This document shows positions 33,518 to 43,194 of a stretch of DNA of 64,000 nucleotides, piece after piece. The stretch is from Sandaracinaceae bacterium (lineage in GTDB: Bacteria; Myxococcota_A; Polyangia; Polyangiales; Houyiibacteriaceae): the NCBI GenBank assembly GCA_020633055.1, contig JACKEJ010000008.1, positions 496,001 to 560,000 of the forward strand, read 5' to 3'. The notes beneath the pieces are model-generated. The model searched no databases. It saw only the letters and a list, made by a program, of their open reading frames with translations, and was not told the origin of the DNA. How positions within the stretch are numbered: position 1 is the first letter of the stretch; every line of letters begins with the position of its first letter. The translations under genes and the position numbers were made by a program.

Positions 33518-34315
33518 GTGCACATCGACTCGTATGGACAGGGGAACAGCGTGGTGGTCCTGCATGGGACCCCTCAGGAGCCCAGCGACCTTGAGGGGCT
33601 GGTCCGGGCGCTCGCGGAGACGCGGCGTGTGCATCTGGTGCACCTGCCGGGGTACGGCCGTGAGCCCGCGCGCCTGGGGCGGTACGACCTCGACGGGATC
33701 GAGCGAGAGCTTGGGGCTCAGCTGAGCACCCTGGCGCCCGAGGGCTACAGCCTGCTGGGCGTGAGCGGGGGCAGCTACCGCGCGTTCCGGGGGGTTCAGC
33801 GAGGGACACTCAGCCCGTGGGGCATCGTGGCCTTGGGGCCGCTGCCGCTGGTGGTGCAGACGCTGCGCGACGGATGGTGGGGGGCCATTGGCGCGCTGCG
33901 CGGGGGCGCGGACATGTGGGCGTCCGTTGTGGAAGGCCTGTTCACGAGCGACTTCGCGAGCATGCGCCCCGAGGTGCCGGCTAGGTATCTGGCGCAGCTG
34001 CAAGGCATCGCAGCGGAGACCGTGGCCGGGGAGCTCGAGGCCATCGCAAAGGACCCCGACTGGTCCGAGCGGCTGCGCGACGTGGGCTGCCCCGTGTACA
34101 TGCGCGTCGGCGACCTGGACGTGAACACGCCGCACACGCTGGCCATGCAGGCGCTCCAGTGGCTGCCCCGCGCGCGGCTGGACGTCGTGGCCAACGTGGG
34201 ACACCTGGTGCACCACGAGGACGCGGACGCCACGCTAGGCGCCGTCTGCGAGGCGCTGGGCATGTTCGAGTCGGAGGCCGGTGCCGCGCGCCCGGCGCTG
34301 CGCAGGCACGGCTAG
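33518..34315 (+). CDS. Alpha/beta hydrolase
   Basis: 265 residues from GTG 33518, preceded by GGGAG about 5 bases upstream. VVLHGTPQEP is the oxyanion region, GVSGGS the nucleophile elbow (G-x-S-x-G, about residue 82-86), GDLDVNTP the Asp and NVGHLVHHED the His of a catalytic triad. Substrate unknown. It is flanked by two LuxR-type genes and shares an intergenic palindrome with one of them, so it may be their target. Confidence 0.8.
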   Translation: MHIDSYGQGNSVVVLHGTPQEPSDLEGLVRALAETRRVHLVHLPGYGREPARLGRYDLDGIERELGAQLSTLAPEGYSLLGVSGGSYRAFRGVQRGTLSPWGIVALGPLPLVVQTLRDGWWGAIGALRGGADMWASVVEGLFTSDFASMRPEVPARYLAQLQGIAAETVAGELEAIAKDPDWSERLRDVGCPVYMRVGDLDVNTPHTLAMQALQWLPRARLDVVANVGHLVHHEDADATLGAVCEALGMFESEAGAARPALRRHG

Positions 34316-34331
34316 CGCACCGTCCCTGTCC

Positions 34332-34835
34332 CTACGCGGACAGCGCGTGGAGCTGCCCCATGGCGCGGGCGAGCTCCACGCGGTTCGCGACGCCGAGGTT
34401 GCGGTACACGTTCTTCAGGTGCGACCGCACCGTCTCGGTGCTGATGCCCAGGTGCGAGGCGATCTCGCCGACGGTCGCGCCGCTGGCCGCGTACTCGCTG
34501 ACCTCGGTCTGACGTGGGGTCATGGACGCGTCGGCGAAGAGGGGGTCTGGGGAGTCGGGTAGCGGCGTCGCTGTCGAGGCCGCGGGGCGGACGCAGAGGG
34601 CGATGGCCGGACCCTCGGGGTCGTCGGCGCCCGTGGCGCTGAGCATCCGCCAAGCCTCAAGCTCGACGCCATCGGTGGGGAGCAGCAGAGAGCAGTGCGG
34701 CGCGTCGGTGAGGGCGTCGTAGACCGCGGCCACCCATGAGCGCCGGGGGCGCTGCGCAGCCGCTTCCGTGTGCGTGGAGAAGACCACCTCGCCGCGCGTG
34801 TTGAGGACCCAGAAACCGTTGTGCTCCGCTTGCAT
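34332..34835 (-). CDS. LuxR-type transcriptional regulator with PAS-like N-terminus
   Basis: 167 residues. The first ~75 residues (GFWVLNTRGEVVFSTH) look like a small PAS-type fold and may sense a ligand. The C-terminal HTH is MTPRQTEVSEYAASGATVGE and then ISTETVRSHLKNVYRNLGV, about residues 102-160. It is paralogous to the regulator at 32.9-33.3 kb. Start at 34835 is chosen since the frame upstream is Arg-rich and antisense to no gene. It is convergent to the hydrolase gene. Confidence 0.8.
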   Translation of the reverse strand: MQAEHNGFWVLNTRGEVVFSTHTEAAAQRPRRSWVAAVYDALTDAPHCSLLLPTDGVELEAWRMLSATGADDPEGPAIALCVRPAASTATPLPDSPDPLFADASMTPRQTEVSEYAASGATVGEIASHLGISTETVRSHLKNVYRNLGVANRVELARAMGQLHALSA

Positions 34836-34980
34836 GGGGGGATGCAGTACACGTGGCGTGCCAGCGCAATTTGCCGCAAAAACCGCTCGCGTTGTCCGGG
34901 GGAGCGGACTGGGGAGGGTTGGGCGTCCGGGATTCCAGACAAGTGTCCGGCCCGGCCAGAGGAGACCGCAGACGTCGACC

Positions 34981-36318
34981 TCAGATCTGAAGGCTGAACC
35001 CAAACGTGGCCGCCCACGCGGACTCAACGCGGAGACCGCCGGTCGCGCAAGAACGCTGCGAAGTGAGCGCGTCCGTGGCGCAGACCTCCTGGGGTAGCCA
35101 GATGCGATACTGGCCGCGAAAGTCAAAGGAGAACACGTCGCCCGCGAACAGACTAAAACCCAGCTCCAGAGGCACGCCGAATGCCGCAACGGTGCTGGTG
35201 GTGTCACCTACCAAGCGCATCCGCAGGAGCGGTTCGAAGCCCGCGCCGAAGACAAGGTCAAACGCTCCCCCTCCATCCGGGCGTGTATGAAAGGTCGCAA
35301 AGATGCCCGCAGAGTAGGTCAGCGCGTCACCCGAGTCGGCGTTCACGGGCGACGTGCCCTCGGCGACGGTGGGCCAGCCCTCGAAGGGCTGAACCACGGC
35401 CACCCCGCCACCGATCTCCAGCGCAAAGAAGCGGTGCAGGCGGTAGCCCATGCGCATCCCCGCGTTGACGCCGTAGGAGAGGCCCTCGCCCCCCGCGTCA
35501 GCCCGTGGACGGAAGAGCGAGCTGTCATCGCGCACAAAGTGCGTCACGCCACCGAAGAGAGAGAACCTGAAGCCGCGTGTGCGGGGCGCGCTGTATAGAG
35601 GGGAAGCCTCGGGGGCACAACCGGACTCCGTTACGCTGAGGCCCGCGGGGCACTGAGGTGGGCCGCTGCAGCCTAGCTCCGCGGACTCCCAGCGCTGACC
35701 CGGCCAGCAGCATCCGCCGCCGTCGATACGCACCATGGCAGGGTCTTCACAGCCACTGGCCTCCAGCACGACTGCGAGTTGATGGGCTTGCCCGGGCACC
35801 GCAACGAGTTCCTGCTCGTGTGTCTGGTATCCGGGAGCCGACACAACCAAGCGGTGCGGACCCGGGTCGATGGAGAATGGGGATGTGCGGTCGTCAACTG
35901 CGACGCCATCAAGCGTGACGTTCGCCCGCGGCGGGGTGATGGCCAGGGTGAGCAGCACGACGCGCGCGCGCAGTAGGTGCAGGGCCTCTCGCAGGGCCTC
36001 GCGGTGTTCGCTGACCCAGGGGTCCGGGTCGCCAGCGAGGGCTAGGCTGAGCGCATGCTCGGCCTCGGCCCACCGCTCCAGGCGCATGAGGACCAAGGCA
36101 TGAGCCGCGGCAAGGCGTGGAGTGCCAGCCTCTTGTCGCGCAGCCCTCAAGATGGTCTCGGCGCCCTCGTCTTGCCCTGCGTCGGAGAACGCCTCCGCGC
36201 GGGCGAGCGCATCGTGCGGTTGAGCAAGCGCCGGGTGAGCCACGCCCTGCATTCCCAACCACAGGAGAGCGCTCAGGTACGGCAACTTCCACCGAATAAC
36301 GGGCATTGTGGAGCTCAT
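34981..36318 (-). CDS. PEGA-domain protein with C-terminal beta-barrel
   Basis: 445 residues. Signal peptide (VIRWKLPYLSALLWLGMQGVA), helical TPR-like part to ~135, PEGA domain around 145-220 (the family's APGYQTHEQELV stretch), a Cys-rich linker, then ~200 residues of beta-strands with aromatic ends, typical of an outer membrane barrel. The ATG at 36318 is chosen because GGAGGG lies about 6 bases upstream and it overlaps the stop of the Sel1 gene (ATGA). Last gene of the four-gene minus-strand operon. Confidence 0.75.
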   Translation of the reverse strand: MSSTMPVIRWKLPYLSALLWLGMQGVAHPALAQPHDALARAEAFSDAGQDEGAETILRAARQEAGTPRLAAAHALVLMRLERWAEAEHALSLALAGDPDPWVSEHREALREALHLLRARVVLLTLAITPPRANVTLDGVAVDDRTSPFSIDPGPHRLVVSAPGYQTHEQELVAVPGQAHQLAVVLEASGCEDPAMVRIDGGGCCWPGQRWESAELGCSGPPQCPAGLSVTESGCAPEASPLYSAPRTRGFRFSLFGGVTHFVRDDSSLFRPRADAGGEGLSYGVNAGMRMGYRLHRFFALEIGGGVAVVQPFEGWPTVAEGTSPVNADSGDALTYSAGIFATFHTRPDGGGAFDLVFGAGFEPLLRMRLVGDTTSTVAAFGVPLELGFSLFAGDVFSFDFRGQYRIWLPQEVCATDALTSQRSCATGGLRVESAWAATFGFSLQI

Positions 36319-39173
36319 CGGGCACCCTCCGCAGCACACTCACCGTCTGCACCAGACTCACAGGACTCCGCCATGCGTTCGCATGCCGCTAGGCGGCCGC
36401 GCACGCACAAGTGCACCAGACCGGCACAGCCATCCGTGGCGGACGCGGTACAGGCCACGCGATAGCGCTCGATGGCGAGCTCCTCCTGGTCGAGGCGCCT
36501 CGACAAGAGGTCGCCTTCGAGTGCGCAAGCGCGTGGGACGCCGCCTTCGCAGCCACGCGCCAGCAGGCCCCGAGCATCGCTGACGTCCACCGACTCATCC
36601 GTGAGCAAGAGCTCGGCCGCTTCCACACACGAGTCCAGCGCGCCGCCAAGGCAACCACCACGAAGCAACGCCAGGAGACGCGGCGCCCCCGCACCGCCGC
36701 TGCGGGCAAGATCTGACGCGGCCTCGCACGAGCCCGCTTCGCCCCCCAGGCAGGCTCGCTCGAGCGCGACCAACGCCGCCGCCTCGTCGCGTTCGATGCC
36801 TTCACTCCCCAGGAGCGCATGCCCAAGACGAGCACAGTTTGACGCGCGACCTCCGTTGCACTGGAAGCGCTCAAGCGCGAGTCCCGGAGCATCGAGTGCC
36901 TGGCTTCCGGGATGGGCCTGCACGAAACGGCTGCCTCGCTCGCAGGCGCCATCGAACTCCGCGAGGCAGGCCTGTCCGTAGAGAACCGCGATCCGGCGGT
37001 GCGCTGCGTCATCCTCCCCATCTAGCGGCTCGTGACTCGCGTCGAGTTCACCCTCGAGTACCTCCGCAAGTCGCGCGCGACTCTCTGGGTCTTCCAGACG
37101 TGCGCCGCTTTCAAGGGCGGCCCGACGCTCTCGAATCGCGCGACGGTCGCTGCGCTCGGACACGCTGCGCGCCGCATCGCGACAGGCGGTCGCGATTGCC
37201 CCGTCGCACGCCCTCATGAGAAAGCGCGCGCCATCCCGAGCGCCGGACCGCCCCAGCGAGATCAGGGCATCACCCAGCACGTGACACGCCTCCGCCGACC
37301 CGCCGTCACAAGCCCTGGAGAGGGAGGGTCGAGCCCGGCGAACGTCGTCGTTCTCAAGGAACGCGCGGCCCATCTCGAGGCACGCCGCGTAGTCGCGTTG
37401 CCGAAAGCAGCGTTGCTGCAACGGCACCACTGGGGGCTCTTGCGGGACAGCGGGCTCCGGCGGGGCGGTCGGGAGCTCCGCGACAGCGGCGGGCTGCTCG
37501 TGAACCATCGGCGAAGCAGCGACGACGGCGGGTTCCGAGGCGGCGGGCTCCGCTGGCGTCGAGGCGGCCTGGATGCTCGCGGTAATGCGGTCTCGCGTCG
37601 CACAACCTCCGCGGGCTTCCCCCGCACACGCGATGTTGGCCGCCGCTAGGGCGCGCTCCAAGTCCACGTCGCCACCGCGCGTGCTCGACAGGAGGGTCGC
37701 GAGCCCGGCACAGGCGTCAGCTCGCTCCGGTGCGCAGGCCCGTTCAAGTTGGTCGCGCGCCGACTCCGGGTCACGCCTCATCGCCGCCAGTCCTAGCGCT
37801 CCGCAGCTCTCGAGATGGCCCAGCTCACAAGCGCGCTGCTGAAGCGGCGCCAGGCTTCGTCCGCGGGTGCCCGGAAGCAGCGCCACGCAGGAGCGCTGAC
37901 TGCCCGATTCGCAGGCCGCCTCAAGGATCGGGCGAGCGGCGCGCGGGTTCCTTGAGATGGACGCCAACGCCGCTTCCTCGCAGACCTCGGTTCGCCCGGC
38001 ACGACACGCCGCCAAACGCAGATCCGTCGCTCGTCCTTGGTCCGCCGACTGTCCCTGGCCCGCCGCCACCATCTGCGCCAGGCGGAGGCAGGCTGCTCCG
38101 TCGCCGCGATCGCACGAGCCCTGGAGGTAGGGCGTCGCCCCAGCGTAGTCGCCACGGCCGGCCAGGAGCTCGCCGACGCCCTGGCAGGCCGGCGTGAGGC
38201 CGGCATCGCAGCCGCGTGTCAGGAGGCCTGGTAGGGCCGCGTCGGCGGGTGCTCGCATGCGCAACAAGAGCCCAGCCTGACCGCATGCAGCGGCGATGTC
38301 GGCCGAGCATGCGGTGGCAAAGGCGGCCTCAGCACGCGTGCGGTCAACCGAGCCGCCGAGTCCGGCAACCAGGCTATGGCCCAGCGCGTCGCACACCGCG
38401 CCGTGCTCTGGATCACAGCCTCGGGCCAACTCCGGCGCGGCGGCGACGTGGTCCCCCGCCTCCGTGTGCCACAGCCCGGCAAGCCCGCAGGCGTCGGTGC
38501 TGCCGACCCGACAGCCGTACACAGCCGCCTCCAACGCTCGGACCGCGTCGTCCCCTCGCGACCTCGCGCGCAAGGCGCGCGCGAGGCCTGCACAGCCGGC
38601 ACCCGACCGCATGCGACAGCCCCGTTGATAGGCGTCTATGGCGGGGTTCAAGCGTGCTCCCCGGGCACCTGTCGCCAGCGTATCCCCTAGCGCGACGCAC
38701 CCCTCGGCCACTCCATCCTCGCAGGCTCTTGAGAGCGTGGCGCGAGCGCGGGCGTGCTCGCGGGCGCCATCGCGGTCGGCCAAGTGGTTGGCGGAAAAGG
38801 TCTCGCAGCTGACTCGGTGGCCACCGAGGCACGCGCGTACGAGGAAGTTGTTGATTCCGGCAATGTCGACACCGAATTCAGGTCGCAACCGATAGAGCGC
38901 GGCGAGGCGTCCGCAGCTCGACGCAACGTCTCCGTCACATCCAATTCGATACAACTCTGCCGCACGACGGAAGTCTTGTCGTGAGCGAATGTGCCAGTCT
39001 CCGACGGCGTCACACGTGGCCACGTTGCCGGCTTCGCATGTCTGTGCGTTGGCAGACGCGCTGTCCAAGAAGGACGTGAGCAGGACCGCCAGGATCCCGA
39101 GTGTGGTGAGTCGACTCGAACGACTCGAACCCCACACGCGTGGGGATGTCCTAACGCACATAGCTGTCTCCAT
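36315..39173 (-). CDS. Large Cys-rich Sel1-repeat protein
   Basis: 953 residues. Signal segment (LTTLGILAVLLTSFL) then tandem alpha/alpha repeats of about 33-38 residues, most with a Cys pair as in SCGRLA..., AACGQAG, resembling the disulfide-linked Hcp/Sel1-like proteins of Helicobacter. An Ala/Pro/Val-rich spacer near residues 560-600 divides it into two repeat blocks. It is exported, and probably forms an extended superhelical scaffold. The ATG at 39173 has GAGGG upstream. It overlaps the next gene by ATGA. Confidence 0.8.
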   Translation of the reverse strand: METAMCVRTSPRVWGSSRSSRLTTLGILAVLLTSFLDSASANAQTCEAGNVATCDAVGDWHIRSRQDFRRAAELYRIGCDGDVASSCGRLAALYRLRPEFGVDIAGINNFLVRACLGGHRVSCETFSANHLADRDGAREHARARATLSRACEDGVAEGCVALGDTLATGARGARLNPAIDAYQRGCRMRSGAGCAGLARALRARSRGDDAVRALEAAVYGCRVGSTDACGLAGLWHTEAGDHVAAAPELARGCDPEHGAVCDALGHSLVAGLGGSVDRTRAEAAFATACSADIAAACGQAGLLLRMRAPADAALPGLLTRGCDAGLTPACQGVGELLAGRGDYAGATPYLQGSCDRGDGAACLRLAQMVAAGQGQSADQGRATDLRLAACRAGRTEVCEEAALASISRNPRAARPILEAACESGSQRSCVALLPGTRGRSLAPLQQRACELGHLESCGALGLAAMRRDPESARDQLERACAPERADACAGLATLLSSTRGGDVDLERALAAANIACAGEARGGCATRDRITASIQAASTPAEPAASEPAVVAASPMVHEQPAAVAELPTAPPEPAVPQEPPVVPLQQRCFRQRDYAACLEMGRAFLENDDVRRARPSLSRACDGGSAEACHVLGDALISLGRSGARDGARFLMRACDGAIATACRDAARSVSERSDRRAIRERRAALESGARLEDPESRARLAEVLEGELDASHEPLDGEDDAAHRRIAVLYGQACLAEFDGACERGSRFVQAHPGSQALDAPGLALERFQCNGGRASNCARLGHALLGSEGIERDEAAALVALERACLGGEAGSCEAASDLARSGGAGAPRLLALLRGGCLGGALDSCVEAAELLLTDESVDVSDARGLLARGCEGGVPRACALEGDLLSRRLDQEELAIERYRVACTASATDGCAGLVHLCVRGRLAACERMAESCESGADGECAAEGAR

Positions 39174-39183
39174 TGCAGTCCCT

Positions 39184-40149
39184 CTAGAAGGAAAGCCCAA
39201 GTGTGAGCATTGGGAGGCGAGACCCACGACCGACACCAGTCAGCTCTGTGGAGAACTGAATCGTAGGACGCAGCGACGAGCGATGAAGCGCCGCGGCCAG
39301 GCTCAGGGCGACACCCGGGCCGGCGTCCGTAGACTGGCGGAATGAGGAATTGGACGAGCAGTTCGAGCACCGCTGGACGTTGACGGAGAGTCCGAGCCCG
39401 ATGCGAACGTGGAGCTTCTGCATGGCATAGGCGCCTGTCGCCATCAGTCTGAGGCCGTTGTACAGATCGAACTCCCCGTCGAACGGATCGAACGGGTCGA
39501 CCGCGTTGTAGACCTCCACGTTCCAACCCAGAGCCACCTGCTGGTCCAGCGCACTCAGTCGCCTTTCCCAACCAAGCTGTGCGCTTACCGCGACTGCCTT
39601 GCCCGTTGGCGTTCCTGCGATGCCGAGCGCAAACGCAAAGTACACGCCGAGCGCGCGAAGCGGCTCGACCTCGTCGTCGGGGTGAGGCAGCGTGAAGGTG
39701 GTCTCCAGTTCGCGCCCCGCCGGAGGTGACGCTGCGTCTACAGGCTCGGGCACGAAAGCACCATCGAGTGGCCCTGGTGCCTGCTCGGATACGCGAACAG
39801 GTAGTGCTGAAGCTCCCGACTCCGGCGGCTGTTCTTGGGCAGGCGGTGTGCCACGTTCGTCGGTGCCCCCGGGGACCAGCCGGAACATTGGCGGTGTCGC
39901 CTGTGTTGAGCGCGACCGCGTCGCGCGTTGGTCACCGGGAACGGAGTAACCCTGTGCGAGCGCCTGGTAGTCGCGTGTCGATGGTGAATCATCGACCGCT
40001 TCATCGTACCCAAGCGCGGCACGTCTGGCAGCGTCACTCTGATCATAGATCACGGGACCTGACGAACCTCCGCAAGCGACGAGAGCGACCGCGCACACGA
40101 CGTGGACAAGACTGCTTGCCGGTCGGACAGACAGCATCAACGCATCCAT
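39184..40149 (-). CDS. Lipoprotein with beta-rich C-terminal domain
   Basis: 321 residues. Lipoprotein signal (VHVVCAVALVACGG), a low-complexity Pro/Ser/Gln-rich middle (about 50-150), then ~170 residues of alternating beta-strands, barrel-like (LRALGVYFAFALGIAG, VALGWNVEVYN, LHVRIGLGLSV, LTLGLSF). It begins 13 bp inside the previous gene; an ATG at 40137 overlapping its stop as TGATG is an alternative start. Part of the coupled minus-strand operon. Confidence 0.7.
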   Translation of the reverse strand: MDALMLSVRPASSLVHVVCAVALVACGGSSGPVIYDQSDAARRAALGYDEAVDDSPSTRDYQALAQGYSVPGDQRATRSRSTQATPPMFRLVPGGTDERGTPPAQEQPPESGASALPVRVSEQAPGPLDGAFVPEPVDAASPPAGRELETTFTLPHPDDEVEPLRALGVYFAFALGIAGTPTGKAVAVSAQLGWERRLSALDQQVALGWNVEVYNAVDPFDPFDGEFDLYNGLRLMATGAYAMQKLHVRIGLGLSVNVQRCSNCSSNSSFRQSTDAGPGVALSLAAALHRSSLRPTIQFSTELTGVGRGSRLPMLTLGLSF

Positions 40150-41255
40150 TCCGGAGCGTCTGCGTCTGCGGCGGGCGCTGCGGGGGCCGTCGGAGTAGCG
40201 GCGGGGGCGACGACAGGCATCCCGCGTGCGGCACCAGGCGTGACGCCGCCATTCCGGAAGCTCCGGGCGACATCGTCCATGATGTTGCCTGTGAGCGTGC
40301 GCCAGACGAAGGTACGGTTCTGCATGTCGCCGGTATCGAGCGCGACAGAGTCTTCGCTCCCAGAGCGGGGCGGCCTCGTGTCCTCATTGCTGGGCCTCGG
40401 GGTCGCCGTGGAACACGACCACACCACGCGACGGTGGAACAAGCGTCCCACCTTGTGCGACCCACAACTCACAAAGTACCGGCGCTCGGACCAGTCGCTG
40501 CTGTTCAGGGTTCGGGTCTCTCGGTAGAAGAAGAAGCTCTCGTGATCATGCTGGTCGGCGTCTAGGTAGTGGGCCGTGATGTCCACGGACACGGACGGCA
40601 TCGCCGCACGTGAGATGCCGTCTTCCTGAGCACGAAGAAAGCTATCCATTGCGTCTGCGACCCCGGGCCGCGCGAGATAGTCGCCCAGTTCAACGCCGCT
40701 CCGCGTCGCGCGGTGGTACGTGCGCGTCCAATTGGCTTGCGACGCAACCGTCGACGTGCCCCACTCAAGCGAGTTGACGGTGATGAGGACGTCGACGCCC
40801 ATCTCCGCGGCGGTGACTTCGAGGATGTCGCCGCCATTGGGGGTGTAGGTGTTGGGGCAGGCGCCTTCGGCGGTGCACGTCACCTCCGGTCGCGGCCGTC
40901 GCTGCTCCGCTCGGCGCTCGATGGCGGACCAGTAGATGACCCGGTACCCCTCTTGCGCGAAAGCGCTCTCAAGTGCGGCCATGGGCACGCCACAGCGCAG
41001 GTGCATGAGCTGGGCCTCCGTGTCCGACTGCCCTTCTCCAGCTAGGTAGTCTCTACAGCGCGCGTCTGGTCGAATGGCGACAGTCCGGACTTGTGCAATG
41101 TACTCAGCACCCGTGGGGGAGACAACAACCCTTGGATGGCGCGCATCATCATTGTCCATTGCGAACGATGTTCGAAGACTGAAGTAGTTCGCGGAGCATC
41201 CAGATAGCAACGCAAACACTGACACGATCACCTGACACACCACCGTATATCTCAT
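40137..41255 (-). CDS. Lipoprotein with conserved RCGVPM...YRVIYW motif
   Basis: 372 residues. Signal with lipobox (FALLSGC). The region around residue 95-125 (HLRCGVPMAALESAFAQEGYRVIYWSAI) aligns with a block in the lipoprotein at 59.7-60.7 kb (MDCGVLMESVEVALNSAGFRVVSWDAL), so they are paralogues. The Ala/Pro-rich C-terminal tail is low complexity. The ATG at 41255 gives the signal peptide; the longer frame upstream is not needed. First gene of the minus-strand operon, with the palindrome 119 bp upstream. Confidence 0.7.
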   Translation of the reverse strand: MRYTVVCQVIVSVFALLSGCSANYFSLRTSFAMDNDDARHPRVVVSPTGAEYIAQVRTVAIRPDARCRDYLAGEGQSDTEAQLMHLRCGVPMAALESAFAQEGYRVIYWSAIERRAEQRRPRPEVTCTAEGACPNTYTPNGGDILEVTAAEMGVDVLITVNSLEWGTSTVASQANWTRTYHRATRSGVELGDYLARPGVADAMDSFLRAQEDGISRAAMPSVSVDITAHYLDADQHDHESFFFYRETRTLNSSDWSERRYFVSCGSHKVGRLFHRRVVWSCSTATPRPSNEDTRPPRSGSEDSVALDTGDMQNRTFVWRTLTGNIMDDVARSFRNGGVTPGAARGMPVVAPAATPTAPAAPAADADAPEWMR

Positions 41256-41373
41256 CCGCGATCTCCGATCGTATGATTCACATACATGCAAGCCACTACT
41301 CTCGTGGCAAAGCCCAGACTCGACTCTCTGCATCGAGCTGCGCCGAGCATTGCCGCTGAGCTGACGGCGCACC

Positions 41374-41391
41374 ATCCCCCACTCGGGGGAT
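41374..41391. promoter_or_regulatory. Palindromic operator candidate, site 2
   Basis: ATCCCCC-ACTC-GGGGGAT, a perfect 7-bp arm pair. It lies between the divergent surface-protein genes, 119 bp from the minus-strand start and 48 bp from the plus-strand start. Confidence 0.55.
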
Positions 41392-41438
41392 AGGCGGGGG
41401 AGCGGAAGCCATGGACGGTCGGCACGAGGAGACCTCTC

Positions 41439-42944
41439 ATGACCTTTCGCCGACTATCACGTCTGTCATTGCTAGCCGCGTCGCTGACCAGCCTGTGGAG
41501 CGCCTGCCTTGCTTCCGCACCCGCGAAGGCCCAGAGGGCGTGTCCAAGCGCTCCGGCTCCCATCATCGAAAGGGAGCCCTATCGGTTTTCGGGAGAGCTC
41601 TGCTTGACCAACAGCGACCTCGCGTCGCGCGGGGTCGAGTACCTCCGGCTGCGGTACCGATTCGGCGCGCTGATGGGCGAGCCGCATGAGCAGTTTGCGA
41701 TGGCGTGGGTCAGCTCGACACCGGAGCGGAGGATCCACCGCATCCAGTTCCGTGCTCGTGTAGCGAGCTCTATTGGCGGCGACATCTACGTGCTGTTTGG
41801 CGTCGACGAGATCCCGCTTCCCGGCGACCGGTTCGGTATGTCGATGGCGGGGAGTCCCGATTGGGACGAGATGTTCGTGGGTCCGAGCGGGCAATTCATC
41901 GCCCCCAGCACCGCTCGTGACGTCTACCGAGCGGGCTTTCAGCTCGTCGACCTGGAGGTGATTCAACTGGACGTAGGACCTACGCCCTTGGTGGGGTCGG
42001 ACGCGGCGCGCGCGCCCCTCACCCCACGTCCGACCGTCGAGCCAACGCGGCGGGCGGGCTCGTGCAACCAGGACGCGGACTGCGCTGCCGGCGGCGCTTG
42101 CGTCAACGGGAGTTGCGTGGGGACTGGAGAGCTCAGGTTCACGCTCACATGGGATCGTCCCGGCGATCTCGACTTGCACGTGTACACACCAACCGGTGAG
42201 CACCTCTACTACGGTGGCCGCGCCACCCCCGACGGTGGCGTCCTGGATCGGGACGACATGCATGGTACCGGACCTGAGAACGCTTTCTGGCGCAGCTACC
42301 CGACGCCAGGGCGCTACAACATCTGCGTGGCGGCATACTCAGTCCGCGCGCCGACGTCCTTCGTCTTGGACTTGCATACACCGGACGGGAGCACACGACG
42401 TGTTGAGGGTGTGCGCAGCGCAGGCCAGTCAGGTTGCGACGCAAGCTCCCCCCTTGTCGTCGCTTCCGTGGAGGTTGGGTCCGCGCCTGTGGCGACGACC
42501 ACTGGAGCGCTCGGGGCCTGTCATTCCGACGCCAGCTGCGCCTCGGGTCAGACATGTATCGGGGGGGCGTGCGTGGGCACCGGAGAGCTGCGTTTCACCC
42601 TCACATGGGATACGCCCGGAGACCTCGACCTGCACGTCTTCACTCCCACCGGCGCGCACATATCCTACGCCGGTCGTTCTTCTTCCGACGGCGGACAGCT
42701 CGACCGTGACGACCAGAGCGGTGTTGGCCCCGAGAACGTGTTCTGGGCGACCGGCGCAACCCGTGGAACGTACCGCCTGTGCGTCAACCCGTACTCGATA
42801 CGTCGACCAACGAACTTTACCCTGGATATCCTGATGCCCGACGGGTCCACACGGAGGATCCAAGGGCGCCGTGAGCGCAGCGGGGGCGGATGTGGAGGAG
42901 GCGCGGAGAACGCAAACACGGTGACGAGTCTTGTCGTCCCATGA
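41439..42944 (+). CDS. Secreted protein with two YfaP/DUF2135-like domains
   Basis: 501 residues. Signal peptide, an N-terminal ~190-residue unknown domain, then two repeated modules from about 222 and 388: a Cys-rich connector (CxxDxxCxxGxxC) followed by RFTLTWDRPGDLDLHVYTPT or RFTLTWDTPGDLDLHVFTPT. The block, with a Trp-Asp start and LHV, is the YfaP/DUF2135 type found in bacterial surface proteins and thought to bind sugars or metal. It ends with a Gly-rich tail. Likely exported; the palindrome lies 48 bp upstream. Confidence 0.75.
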   Translation: MTFRRLSRLSLLAASLTSLWSACLASAPAKAQRACPSAPAPIIEREPYRFSGELCLTNSDLASRGVEYLRLRYRFGALMGEPHEQFAMAWVSSTPERRIHRIQFRARVASSIGGDIYVLFGVDEIPLPGDRFGMSMAGSPDWDEMFVGPSGQFIAPSTARDVYRAGFQLVDLEVIQLDVGPTPLVGSDAARAPLTPRPTVEPTRRAGSCNQDADCAAGGACVNGSCVGTGELRFTLTWDRPGDLDLHVYTPTGEHLYYGGRATPDGGVLDRDDMHGTGPENAFWRSYPTPGRYNICVAAYSVRAPTSFVLDLHTPDGSTRRVEGVRSAGQSGCDASSPLVVASVEVGSAPVATTTGALGACHSDASCASGQTCIGGACVGTGELRFTLTWDTPGDLDLHVFTPTGAHISYAGRSSSDGGQLDRDDQSGVGPENVFWATGATRGTYRLCVNPYSIRRPTNFTLDILMPDGSTRRIQGRRERSGGGCGGGAENANTVTSLVVP

Positions 42945-43039
42945 CACGGCTGGAAAGCGGGCTACGACACCCTACGAGCCGTTCTTCGGCGTGGGGTGGG
43001 CGCGGCGGTGATCCACCCATCCCGGCCGAATGGCTCGTG

Positions 43040-43056
43040 TCCCCCGTTTGGGGGAT
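43040..43056. promoter_or_regulatory. Palindromic operator candidate, site 3
   Basis: TCCCCC-GTTT-GGGGGA plus flanking TGG. It lies 139 bp upstream of the TPR-protein gene. A further loose half-repeat (CCCATCCCGGCCGAATGG) lies just before it. Confidence 0.55.
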
Positions 43057-43194
43057 GGTACCCAGGGCACCGTACCCCCATAGTCTCCCGGTTCGTCGAG
43101 AGCGACTTCCCGTCAGTCGACACGACGACCGTCATCAGAGCCCGTTCATCGCTGGATGCCGCTTGATGATGGCCAATCAACGACCGGAGCGCAC

